Source of the DNA: Methanocella arvoryzae MRE50
GTDB taxonomy: Archaea; Halobacteriota; Methanocellia; Methanocellales; Methanocellaceae
Length of the DNA stretch: 64,000 nucleotides
Reading direction: 5' to 3'
Assembly (NCBI RefSeq): GCF_000063445.1
Contig: NC_009464.1
Span: 1,860,001-1,924,000 of the forward strand
Within the stretch, counting starts at the first letter, position 1; every line of letters begins with the position of its first letter. The position numbers and the translations under genes are program-made. The notes beneath the pieces are model-generated. The model did not search any database. It worked only from the letters and a program-made list of their open reading frames with translations, and had not been told where the DNA came from. Of this stretch, positions 24,099 through 31,772 are shown piece after piece.

Positions 24099-25376
24099 TC
24101 ACACGCTCCTCGGGTCGGTGATCTTGCCTTTAATCGCAGAGGCCGCCGCGGTTGCGGGCGAGCTCAGGTACACGAACGCGTCCGCGCTGCCCTGCCTGCC
24201 CTTAAAATTCCTGTTCGAGGTGGAAAGGCCTACCTCTCCCGGCCCGAGCAGCCCGAAGGAGCCGCCCATGCACGGCCCGCAGCACGGGTTCTCGACCATA
24301 GCGCCGGCGGTCATGAACTGGTCGATCAGGCCAGCTCTCAGGGCCTTCATGTATTCGGTCCTCGACGCCGGGATGACGATCATCCGCACGCCTCTGGCAA
24401 CGGGTTTAGACCCCATGATCTCGGCCGCTATCTTGAGGTCCTCGAACCGGCCGTTGGTGCAGCTGCCCAGGAACACCTGGTCGATCTTCTTGCCCTCTAC
24501 CTCAGAGATGTCGACCACGTTGTCCACGTTGTGGGGGCAGGCGACCTGCGGGGGCATCTCCGAGAGATCGTACTCCCGTACGTCGGCATATTTCGCGCCT
24601 TCGTCGCTCTTCATGTTCTTGTCGAGCTTGTAGCCCTTGACCCTGGCCTTCACGTACTCCTCTGTCTTCTTATCCGGCTCGACGATGCCGGCCTTGCCGC
24701 CCATCTCGATGGCCATGTTGCTGATCGTCATCCGCTGGGAGATGTCGAGGCTCTCGATGACCTCGCCGGCGTACTCGCAGGCCTTATAGCGTGCGCCATC
24801 CGCGCCGACGTCTCCGATGAGCTTGAGTATGACGTCCTTGCTGCTCACACGATCGTCCAGCCTGCCGTTGACCTCGAACCTGATGGTCTCGGGCACCTTG
24901 AACCAGAGCTTGCCCAGCGCAAAGGCGGCGGCCATGTCTGTGGAGCCGATGCCCGTGGCGAAGGCGCCGAGCGCGCCGTAGGCGCACGTATGCGAGTCGG
25001 AGCCCACGACCAGCATGCCCGGCTCTACGTGGCCCTTCTCCGGCATGACCTGGTGGCAGACGCCCTCGAAGACGTCGTAGAAGTGCCTGATCTTCTGGTC
25101 TTTCGCGAACTTGCGCAGCATGATGTGGTTCTGCGCCGCCGCGAGAGAGTCCGCGGGCACCTGGTGGTCGAAGAGGATGACGATCTTCTCAGGATCCCAC
25201 ACCTTCTTCTCTTCCTGGTTCTTCACGATCTCGTAGAAGCCCTCTACGGCGAGCGGCCCGGTGATGTCGTGAGTCATCGCCCGGTCTATGTCGGCCAGCA
25301 CGAAATCGCCGGCCTTCACGCTCTTCCCGGAGGCCCTGCCGAAGATCTTTTCAGTGATTGTCAGCTTGGTGGCCAT
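24099..25376 (-). CDS. leuC: isopropylmalate isomerase large subunit
   Basis: This aconitase-family large subunit binds a [4Fe-4S] cluster through cysteines in FLGSCTNGR and [35 protein letters not shown] is the family signature (cited in parts: [10 protein letters not shown] and GIGSTDM). With the small subunit it converts 2-isopropylmalate to 3-isopropylmalate. The start [10 protein letters not shown] is used; a longer frame upstream lacks similarity. It is the first gene of a three-gene operon leuC-leuD-leuB and is divergent from the TetR gene, with two operator-like sites between them. Confidence 0.87.
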   Translation of the reverse strand: MATKLTITEKIFGRASGKSVKAGDFVLADIDRAMTHDITGPLAVEGFYEIVKNQEEKKVWDPEKIVILFDHQVPADSLAAAQNHIMLRKFAKDQKIRHFYDVFEGVCHQVMPEKGHVEPGMLVVGSDSHTCAYGALGAFATGIGSTDMAAAFALGKLWFKVPETIRFEVNGRLDDRVSSKDVILKLIGDVGADGARYKACEYAGEVIESLDISQRMTISNMAIEMGGKAGIVEPDKKTEEYVKARVKGYKLDKNMKSDEGAKYADVREYDLSEMPPQVACPHNVDNVVDISEVEGKKIDQVFLGSCTNGRFEDLKIAAEIMGSKPVARGVRMIVIPASRTEYMKALRAGLIDQFMTAGAMVENPCCGPCMGGSFGLLGPGEVGLSTSNRNFKGRQGSADAFVYLSSPATAAASAIKGKITDPRSV

Positions 25377-25502
25377 AATGATTACACTGGCTAGTTGCTC
25401 TGTGCCCTTTATAAATCTACCCATGGACTAAAGTGACTTTACAGTGTAAATAAGTTATAATTATATCCTAAATCGCAGTACGCAAAGCTATATATGCAAA
25501 AG

Positions 25503-25533
25503 TGACCATAAGTCATCATATGACCATTGGTCA
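25503..25533. promoter_or_regulatory. two TetR-type operator palindromes
   Basis: TGACCATAAGTCA (imperfect) and TGACCATTGGTCA (perfect palindrome) lie with centres 18 bp apart. They sit just after a TATA box (AGCTATATATGC near 25487) and before the TetR start codon. The position fits autorepression. The leuC promoter on the other strand is close enough to be affected. Confidence 0.75.
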
Positions 25534-25560
25534 TGAAATGATCGAGGATTGCAGGGCGTG

Positions 25561-26217
25561 ATGATCGTGGGGACCACGGCAGAGCGAAAGGAGAAGGAAA
25601 AAGAAGAGCGCCGCGCTTCCATCGTCGACGCGGCCGAGCGGCTGTTCTCTGTGAAGGGCTACGACAGCGTCAGGATGGACGATGTGGCAAAAGAGGCTAA
25701 GCTGGCCAAGGGCACGCTTTACCTGTACTTCGAGAACAAGGAGGCGCTGTACATCGCAGTCGTCCTCCGGGGGGTCGCCCTCCTTGGAGAGATGATCGGA
25801 GCGGCCATGGCCCGGGAGAAGAAGGGGATCAGCAAGACCTACGCAGGCGGGCTGGCCTACTACGAGTTCTCCAGGAAATACCCCTTCTACTTCGGCATGC
25901 TGCTCGACGCCCAGCAGCGCAGCGCAGTCGGCACTCTGAGCGAGACCGTCCGGGACGAGTTCCTCCATGCCAAGCACCGGGCTCTGCAGACCACCGTCGA
26001 GGCGGTGAGGGTCGGAATAGCGGACGGCACCATCCGCCCGACGGCAGAGCCCCGCAAGACTGCGCTGCTCCTTATGGAAGCCACGACCGCCATGATCCGG
26101 ACCTCCCACGAGGTCCATGTTACCAGGGGCAGTCCGACAGCGACGAGGGATGAGATCGTCTACTTCACCCTGGACATGCTGCGGCAGGCCATCGAGAATA
26201 AAGAGAAGTACCGGTGA
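25561..26217 (+). CDS. TetR-family transcriptional repressor
   Basis: The N-terminal HTH is clear: RRASIVDAAERLFSVKGYD, VRMDDVAKEAKLAKGTLYLY and FENKEALY. The C-terminal two thirds are helical ligand-binding sequence with many small residues. The length is 218 residues from the ATG. An upstream TTG in frame is less likely. Two palindromes immediately ahead suggest that it represses itself. Neighbours are leuCDB (divergent) and RPA (same strand), so no efflux or enzyme partner is evident. Confidence 0.88.
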   Translation: MIVGTTAERKEKEKEERRASIVDAAERLFSVKGYDSVRMDDVAKEAKLAKGTLYLYFENKEALYIAVVLRGVALLGEMIGAAMAREKKGISKTYAGGLAYYEFSRKYPFYFGMLLDAQQRSAVGTLSETVRDEFLHAKHRALQTTVEAVRVGIADGTIRPTAEPRKTALLLMEATTAMIRTSHEVHVTRGSPTATRDEIVYFTLDMLRQAIENKEKYR

Positions 26218-26352
26218 AGGCCGTCGCATGCAGGGCTATCTTTAATGAGTGCGATGCAGACCTCCTCAGCCGCCGGCTTTTTTTACATTTTTCAGGCCCG
26301 CATCGACAACATTAATATACTCTAAGGCTTACTTTCAGCGAGTGACTTGAGC

Positions 26353-27471
26353 ATGTCCGATACCCTTGACATCTACGAAAAGCTGGGCGGTAAGATTTCC
26401 CAGAAGGAATTTAGCAAGCTGGTAGACGAGAAGATGGAGGCAATGGGAGGCCTCTGTGACGAGCGCACGGCAGCCATGCTGGTGGCGCACGACCTGGGAG
26501 TCGAGGGAGCGGCAGCCATCAAGATCAAGGACATCACCCTGGACAAGCGGAACGCTGAGTTCGTGGGCAAGATCACCGGCGCCTTCCCGCCCCGGGAGTT
26601 CACCCGCCAGGATGGCACCGCAGGCAGGGTCACCAACATCCTCGTGGCCGACGAGACCGGGGAAATACGGGTAGTACTGTGGGACGACCTCGCAGATTTA
26701 ATAAAGACCGGCGACCTCAAGGAAGGCGACGTCATCCGGGTCAAGGGATACATCAAGGAGGGCCAGCAGGGCCTGGAAGTCAGCATCGGCCGGGGCGGCG
26801 GGCTTATGAAGGATGACGCCAAGATCACCGTCAAGGACTCCATGAGCAAGATCAAGGACCTCAAGGCCGGGCTGGGCAACGTGTCCGTAAAGGGAGTCAT
26901 CTTGTCCCGGCAGGAGCCCCGGACCTTCACCCGGAAGGACGGCTCCACCGGCAGCCTCGCTTCCTTAATGCTGGGCGACGACACCGGCAAGATCCGCGTG
27001 ACTGTGTGGGACACCAAGATCGCCGAACTCGACCCCTTCCAGCCCGGGGAGAGCATCGAGCTATTACATGCTTATACCAGAGAGTCCTTCAACGGCGGCG
27101 TCGAGCTGCAGGTCGGCAGCCGGGGCATCATAAGAAAGGCAGAGAAGCCAGTGCAGTACGAGGAAGAGGTCACCAAGATCGGCGAGATCGTGCCGGACCA
27201 GTACTATAATGTCAAGGGTACGGTTACGGGCATCGACGGCGTCAGGGAGTTCACCACCAAGGACGGCAAGCCCGGGCGCCTGTGCGGCGTGCACATCTCC
27301 GACGAGTCCGGCCGCATCAGAGTCGTCTTCTGGGGCGAGCTGGCCAACGTCGCAGAAGCGCTGTCCGTGGGCGACAAGATTATTGTAACTGATGCCCAGG
27401 CCAGGGTCAACATGAAGCAGGAGATCGAGCTTTCGGCGAACTGGCGCAGCACGGTCCGGAAGATCGAGTGA
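26353..27471 (+). CDS. rpa: replication protein A-like ssDNA-binding protein, three OB folds
   Basis: The protein shows three related OB-fold blocks, near 68-155, 172-258 and 285-370. Each contains REFTRQDGTAG-like or TFTRKDGSTG-like strands followed by GxIRVxxW. A helical N-terminal segment precedes them (YEKLGGKISQKEF). There is no C-terminal zinc finger. Archaeal RPA forms of this type bind single-stranded DNA during replication and repair. The ATG after GAGTGACTTGAGC is chosen; a TTG two codons upstream is possible. An AATATACTC TATA-like sequence lies about 40 bases upstream. Confidence 0.87.
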   Translation: MSDTLDIYEKLGGKISQKEFSKLVDEKMEAMGGLCDERTAAMLVAHDLGVEGAAAIKIKDITLDKRNAEFVGKITGAFPPREFTRQDGTAGRVTNILVADETGEIRVVLWDDLADLIKTGDLKEGDVIRVKGYIKEGQQGLEVSIGRGGGLMKDDAKITVKDSMSKIKDLKAGLGNVSVKGVILSRQEPRTFTRKDGSTGSLASLMLGDDTGKIRVTVWDTKIAELDPFQPGESIELLHAYTRESFNGGVELQVGSRGIIRKAEKPVQYEEEVTKIGEIVPDQYYNVKGTVTGIDGVREFTTKDGKPGRLCGVHISDESGRIRVVFWGELANVAEALSVGDKIIVTDAQARVNMKQEIELSANWRSTVRKIE

Positions 27472-27597
27472 TTTAACTTATTGTGACGTGACGCCTGTAC
27501 GCCGGCGTCACTCAATGCAATTGTCTATTTTCCTTTTTGAGTCCGACGACCATCGGATGATGTAAAAAGTATCTGTAACTTTTTGGATATTCGTCAT

Positions 27598-27945
27598 TCA
27601 ATCCTCCGGAGCCTCCGGTTCCTCACTGTCCTCCTCTCTGATCTCCTGACCTCTCTGACCTCTCCCCGAGATCGTTCTCTCTGATCTCCGGAGCCTCCGA
27701 AACCTCCATGTCAGCCCGGCTTGCGCACACGTACCCGGCAAAATGTGAGGTTGGGGAGTGCACGGAGGTCTGAGAGACTTTTCAAGCTGGGAGGTCCGGG
27801 AGGTCAGGAGGTCTGAGAGGAGGACAGTGAGGGGCCGGAGGAAAGGGGAGGGAAAATCGGCTGTCGTGAATCGCCTTGAGAACGCCTGCATTCGCAGGCG
27901 TTCAAAAGGCGAACATCCTGGCAAGGAACTGTCCAAAATGTTTTG
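27598..27945 (+). repeat. GGAGGTC-family inverted repeat element
   Basis: The left arm is a pyrimidine tract (CCTCACTGTCCTCCTCTC, GATCTCCTGACC). The right arm, starting near 27780, is its complement (GGTCAGGAGGTC, GAGAGGAGGACAGTGAGG), so the two form a stem of about 50 bp with a few mismatches. GGAGGT words recur about every 10 bases. A GAACGCCTGC/GCAGGCGTTC hairpin at 27880-27903 and a tail with GGAACTGTCC follow. The single-arm relative is at 21468-21700. The element lies between convergent genes. No gene is supported from 27472 to 28533. Confidence 0.85.
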
Positions 27946-27965
27946 GGATAGACCATACTTCAAGT

Positions 27966-28160
27966 AGAGTCATTCTTGAAACTTTTCTTACTGTCAGGTA
28001 CCGTTTACACAAAGTACACAAGGTACGCGAAGTACGCAAAGTTTTACTATAAGATCATATTACCGCATGCCTTTTTACCGTACTTTGAGAACTTCGCGTA
28101 CTTCGGGTACTTCGTGTAAATGGTACGGGCACTCGTACAAAATGTTCCAGTAATGACTCG
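27966..28160. repeat. GTACGCGAAG-family inverted repeat element
   Basis: Words such as ACACAAAGTACACAAGGTAC and GCGAAGTACGCAAAG in the left arm are matched by the complement CTTCGCGTACTTCGGGTAC and TTCGTGTAAATGGTAC on the right. The outer ends GAGTCATTCTTGAAAC and CCAGTAATGACTCG also pair. The period of the GTAC/AAG words is about 9 bases. A related short tract is at 54733-54765 (GCGCCCTTGCGTCTTTGCG). Confidence 0.8.
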
Positions 28161-28206
28161 TGGATGAAAAGGGAATTTTCAAGTAATGGGATATTAAAAA
28201 TTTAAC

Positions 28207-28400
28207 GTTTGCCCTGAAAGGGTCGAAAATACCGCCAAGACCGCCAAGGTGCCAGGCTCGCCAAGCTATATTTAGCTATTCGTAACAATCCTGATCGAAG
28301 AGCCCCTGGCGTTCCATTAAAAAATGGCTCTTGGCGGGCTTGGCCTCTTGGCGTGCCTGGCGGCCCTATACCCATAGCCGATATAACGCATTTTTCGCAG
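28207..28400. repeat. CGCCAAG-family inverted repeat element, copy 2
   Basis: GGTCGAAAATACCGCCAAGA and CCGCCAAGGTGCCAGGCTCG on the left face CTTGGCGGGCTTGGCCTC and TTGGCGTGCCTGGCGG on the right. The centre shares CTGGCGTTCCAT and AAAATGGCTCTTGGC with copies 1 and 3. It stands directly beside the GTACGCGAAG element. Confidence 0.85.
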
Positions 28401-28533
28401 GCTTCTGATCGATGAGCGGCAGTACGCTCAAGTCTGAACAATGAAAAAATTTTTCATGTGACTATACTTCGTGTCATATGTACGAGCACATATTTAAAAA
28501 CGTAAAGTGTTGACTTCTCTTACGTTCTCTTTC

Positions 28534-29217
28534 TCAATAACTCCTATAGTAGCCGGTATCGGACTGGTTATTGCGATACCTGGTCAGGTTCGCCTTGTCG
28601 TAGACACCAAGATTTGTAACGGTCCAGGTGGTGTTGATAATCGTAGTATATGCATACGAGGCTCCTGCAAATGAGCCGTTACCCTTGCTGATCTCAGTAG
28701 TAACAGGCGAAACCCATTCTTCCCCGGGCTTCAACGTAACAGACGCATTACCGTAGTTAGCGAAAATAGTTCCATCTCTTGCGATATTCTGGATGGTAAA
28801 GCCGGATTCACCCGCATATGGAAGGTTGTAAACACCTTTTATCAGCAGGCCAGATCTGACCGCATTCGGAGCGATGCTACGCTTAGAAGTCGTGCCATAC
28901 AGTACCTGGAAGCTGTCGTTGACCTCGGGGTAGTAGCCTTCGTCGATGGATGACGGGAGACCGGATGAGCTTGCAGTCGTGCCATCATAATAAAAGGCGG
29001 ACGGTGGCGGGATGCTCATGGGGTATGGGTATGTTCCCTTGATTAGATTACTGTCGACCAGCAGGTGTTCCTCGACTGCCACGTACATATCTTGAGGCAG
29101 GGTTTTCTCTCCGATATTCTGTGGTTGTGCATCCTGGCTACCTGAGATACATCCGCTCAATGTAAGCATGCATGCGATAAGTAATAACAAAAGTAAGTTG
29201 GTAATGCTTCGGGCCAT
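28534..29217 (-). CDS. secreted lipoprotein, tandem paralog 2
   Basis: A lipoprotein signal peptide ends in the lipobox LSGC. The mature part is rich in Tyr, Asn, Ser and Gly and contains YVAVEEHLLVDSNLIKGTYP, YYPEVNDSFQVLYGTT and a C-terminal TTWTVTNLGVYDKANLTRY. The upstream neighbour encodes a protein with the same blocks, so the pair arose by duplication. No domain family is recognised. Exposure on the outer membrane face through a lipid anchor is inferred from the lipobox. The two genes are 23 bp apart and probably cotranscribed. Confidence 0.8.
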   Translation of the reverse strand: MARSITNLLLLLLIACMLTLSGCISGSQDAQPQNIGEKTLPQDMYVAVEEHLLVDSNLIKGTYPYPMSIPPPSAFYYDGTTASSSGLPSSIDEGYYPEVNDSFQVLYGTTSKRSIAPNAVRSGLLIKGVYNLPYAGESGFTIQNIARDGTIFANYGNASVTLKPGEEWVSPVTTEISKGNGSFAGASYAYTTIINTTWTVTNLGVYDKANLTRYRNNQSDTGYYRSY

Positions 29218-29240
29218 TATTACTCACCTGTCCGCTCTTC

Positions 29241-29918
29241 TTAATACGGCATGTAAAATCCGGTATCTGACTGGTTATTATGATATTTCGTAAGGTTCGC
29301 CTTATCGAAGACTCCCAGGTTCGTCACAGTCCAGGTCGTGTTGTATACGGCAGTGTACTGATAAGGGGTTTCCCCAAAAGCCATTCCGCTATCTGTTCTG
29401 GCCTCGCTGTATGTAGGGGATACCCATTTGTCGCCAGCCTTTAAAACGATCGAAGTGTTATTGTAACTAGCGTATATCGTCCCGTCGCTGTCTACTCTTT
29501 GTAGCTTAAAGCCAGATTCTCCAGTGTATGGGAAGTGATATACACCTTTGATTCTCAAGCCGACCATGGTATTCCAGTAAGTTACGTCCTTTGCGAAGGT
29601 CGTGCCGTACAGGACATTAAAACTTTCATTGACCTCCGGGTAGTAATTATATCTTGATGTTAGCCCCGGATCAATGATGCCATCATAGCTGTATATCACG
29701 GACAAATTTATGTGCGGCGGAAATGGGTACGTGCCATTGATCAGCTTGCTGCTGACCTGTAGATGTTCCTCGATAGCCACGTACTTGTCCTGTGGCAGCG
29801 ATAGTTGCTCGTTGCCCTGCGGTGATGTGATCTGGCTGTCATAGGTACATCCGCTGACGGCAAGCGTGCCGGCTATCAGCACCAGCACGATCCATAATGC
29901 CTGCCACCCTGACTTCAT
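29241..29918 (-). CDS. secreted lipoprotein, tandem paralog 1
   Basis: The signal peptide (WQALWIVLVLIAGTLAVSGC) ends in lipobox VSGC. The mature region aligns with the downstream gene through YVAIEEHLQVSSKLINGTYP, YYPEVNESFNVLYGTT, GESGFKL and NTTWTVTNLGVFDKANL. The start MKSGW is chosen because it begins a proper signal peptide; the frame is open 81 bp further upstream. Many NxT/NxS sites (for example NNTS, NQSD) could be glycosylated at the cell surface. The function is unknown. Confidence 0.8.
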   Translation of the reverse strand: MKSGWQALWIVLVLIAGTLAVSGCTYDSQITSPQGNEQLSLPQDKYVAIEEHLQVSSKLINGTYPFPPHINLSVIYSYDGIIDPGLTSRYNYYPEVNESFNVLYGTTFAKDVTYWNTMVGLRIKGVYHFPYTGESGFKLQRVDSDGTIYASYNNTSIVLKAGDKWVSPTYSEARTDSGMAFGETPYQYTAVYNTTWTVTNLGVFDKANLTKYHNNQSDTGFYMPY

Positions 29919-30008
29919 ATGGTATCTAACTATTAACGGCTTACTATATAACACCTTATTATATCCACTGTTGTTCTCGACAGTAAAGCAAATAGGCATG
30001 TAGGTACT

Positions 30009-30473
30009 ATGATCAGGCCGACCAGTATGGCAGACGTCACTTACTTAGAGCTGGGCCCGGAGTCCCTGGAATTAATCCGCCCCCTGTGGGAGAAGCTGAA
30101 CGTTCATCACCTGGTGCGCTCCCCCGGCTTCCGCCAGCACTACGAGCAGATGACCTTCGACGTCCGCAAGGCTGATCTTCTGAAGAAGGAGCGGCTCAGA
30201 GTCATCATCGCCATCTGCAACCGGGCGCCCGTCGGCTATTGCGTCTGCACCGTTGCAGGGGACACGGGGGAGGTCGACTCTATCTTTGTCGAGGACGCCT
30301 ATCGTCGCAGTGGCATAGGGGAGCAGCTCATGTACCGGGCGCTGGCCTGGCTGAAAGCCGCCGGCCCGGAGAAGATCATCGTGGCAGTCGCAGCCGGCAA
30401 CGAGGCGGCGATCCCGTTTTACGAGTCCTTCGGCTTCATGCCCCGGATGACTGTGCTTCAGCTGATACAGTAA
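30009..30473 (+). CDS. GNAT-family N-acetyltransferase
   Basis: Motif A of acetyl-CoA binding is visible in VDSIFVEDAYRRSGIGEQL (R/Q-x-x-G-x-G type). AAGNEAAIPFYESFGF is the family's C-terminal motif. The length of 154 residues is standard for a single GNAT domain. The start codon overlaps a short upstream TACTATGATCAGG context without a strong ribosome binding site, so a leaderless message is possible. The acyl acceptor cannot be deduced from its neighbours. Confidence 0.87.
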   Translation: MIRPTSMADVTYLELGPESLELIRPLWEKLNVHHLVRSPGFRQHYEQMTFDVRKADLLKKERLRVIIAICNRAPVGYCVCTVAGDTGEVDSIFVEDAYRRSGIGEQLMYRALAWLKAAGPEKIIVAVAAGNEAAIPFYESFGFMPRMTVLQLIQ

Positions 30474-30521
30474 CCACGATTGTGAAACTATTTATCTCAG
30501 ATATCATATGGAACTAGTGAT

Positions 30522-30929
30522 ATGGCTTCTGAATGGCTGGTCTACCTGGTCATCATTGTCCTGCTCATGATCGACTTCATCCTGATCGCGGGGATGGTTA
30601 TTCTGGGCGCTCTGGTCGCAGGGTACTTTCTGGTCAACGCTGTCAAAGACTTTCTTCAGGAGATCGTCAACCAGCTCATCAGGGACATTCTGGCCATACT
30701 GCAGGGCTACATCGGGGACAGGCCGGGGAAAGCGGCTGGCTATACCAGCTTCGGGCTGTATGTGGTGAAAAAAATTTACGGGCTGGTCTACTGGGTCTAC
30801 AACCTGGCGCAGAAGGCGATCACGGCGGCGATCATTCTCGGCGCCGGGGCGCTGGGGGCGGCTGGGGTTATGACCTTCGCGATGATCAACGCCCTGCTCG
30901 TGTATATCGTATACGTTTACCTGCTGTAG
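30522..30929 (+). CDS. small polytopic membrane protein
   Basis: This protein of 135 residues has a long hydrophobic N-terminal region (YLVIIVLLMIDFILIAGMVI), a polar middle (FLQEIVNQLIRDILAILQGY and IGDRPGKAAG) and two further hydrophobic stretches at the C terminus. No family is recognised. AGTGAT stands close to the ATG. The last codons overlap the end of the convergent hydrolase gene by 13 bp. Confidence 0.7.
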   Translation: MASEWLVYLVIIVLLMIDFILIAGMVILGALVAGYFLVNAVKDFLQEIVNQLIRDILAILQGYIGDRPGKAAGYTSFGLYVVKKIYGLVYWVYNLAQKAITAAIILGAGALGAAGVMTFAMINALLVYIVYVYLL

Positions 30930-31756
30930 CTTACAAGCTCGGGGAGCCCTTTCAGGAATTCCATCATCATGGCGTTGAACTGCTCTGGGTTGTCCTGGTT
31001 TGAGCAGTGGCCCGCGTCGGGTATGACGACGTATTTGCTCCGGGGCTCCCGGAGGGACCATTCTTTCATCGCGGCCTTGATGTTGCCCAGCTTATCATGT
31101 TCTCCTCTAATCAACAGCAGCGGGCATCCGGTGCGGTAGCCGGGCTCCGGGTGGACGCAGCCGGAGACTCCGCTCATGATGTTGATGATCTCGGCTTTGG
31201 AGAGGCGGCCGAAGGTCTCCCGAAGGTATGCTCTGGTCGACTCTTTCACCGCGGATCCGTCCGCCATGCTTTTGATGAGGCTGCCGTACGGGTACAGGCT
31301 CATTATGGCGGGTGTCAGCTTTAGAAGCAGTTTTTCAGCCCGGGAGAGCTTCTGGAAGATGTAGGTGCCGTCCACGATGATCATGGCCCTGACCATTCCG
31401 GGGTGCCTGAACTCAAGCTCCTGGATGATGTAGGTGCCGTTGGACTGGCCGAGGAAGATGGCGTTGTTCCGGCCCGTCTCTTTCAGGATGCTGACGATGT
31501 CCTCTACCGCGTCGGGGACGCTGAAAGGGCCTGCGAGGGGTCTGGAAAGCCCGTGGCCTCTGACGTCCACTCGCACGATCTGGTAGTCCTGGATCAGGCA
31601 GGGGATCTGCATGTCGAACTGCCGGTGGTCGGCACAGGCGCCGTGGATGAGGATGATCAGCGGCTTGCTGCTGTTCCCGGAAACCCAGTAGTGCACGTCG
31701 CATCCGGGCCTGCTTATCGTCTTCTCTGTTTCGTCGGGCTGCGTTTTCTGTTCCAT
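30917..31756 (-). CDS. alpha/beta-hydrolase fold protein
   Basis: The oxyanion loop reads ILIHGACADHRQF, the nucleophile elbow GQSNGTYII with the serine in G-Q-S-N-G, an acidic residue is offered by IRGEHDKLG, and the histidine by DAGHCSNQDNP. The catalytic triad is therefore complete. The length of 279 residues fits esterases and related hydrolases. No export signal is present. Nothing in the neighbourhood defines its substrate. The next gene upstream on this strand is separated by 16 bp, so it might be the last gene of the two-component operon. Confidence 0.87.
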   Translation of the reverse strand: MEQKTQPDETEKTISRPGCDVHYWVSGNSSKPLIILIHGACADHRQFDMQIPCLIQDYQIVRVDVRGHGLSRPLAGPFSVPDAVEDIVSILKETGRNNAIFLGQSNGTYIIQELEFRHPGMVRAMIIVDGTYIFQKLSRAEKLLLKLTPAIMSLYPYGSLIKSMADGSAVKESTRAYLRETFGRLSKAEIINIMSGVSGCVHPEPGYRTGCPLLLIRGEHDKLGNIKAAMKEWSLREPRSKYVVIPDAGHCSNQDNPEQFNAMMMEFLKGLPELVSYSR

Positions 31757-31772
31757 TGCCGGCCACCTTGTA

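Noticed and set aside
24531-25394. Open frame of 287 codons opposite leuC
   Set aside because: A shadow of the GC-rich leuC gene: His/Asp/Val-rich, without motifs.
27758-27967. Open frame through the GGAGGTC repeat
   Set aside because: The frame is made of repeat sequence, gives a Gly/Arg/Glu-rich product and ends in a hairpin. Its counterpart at 21424-21672 is broken differently.
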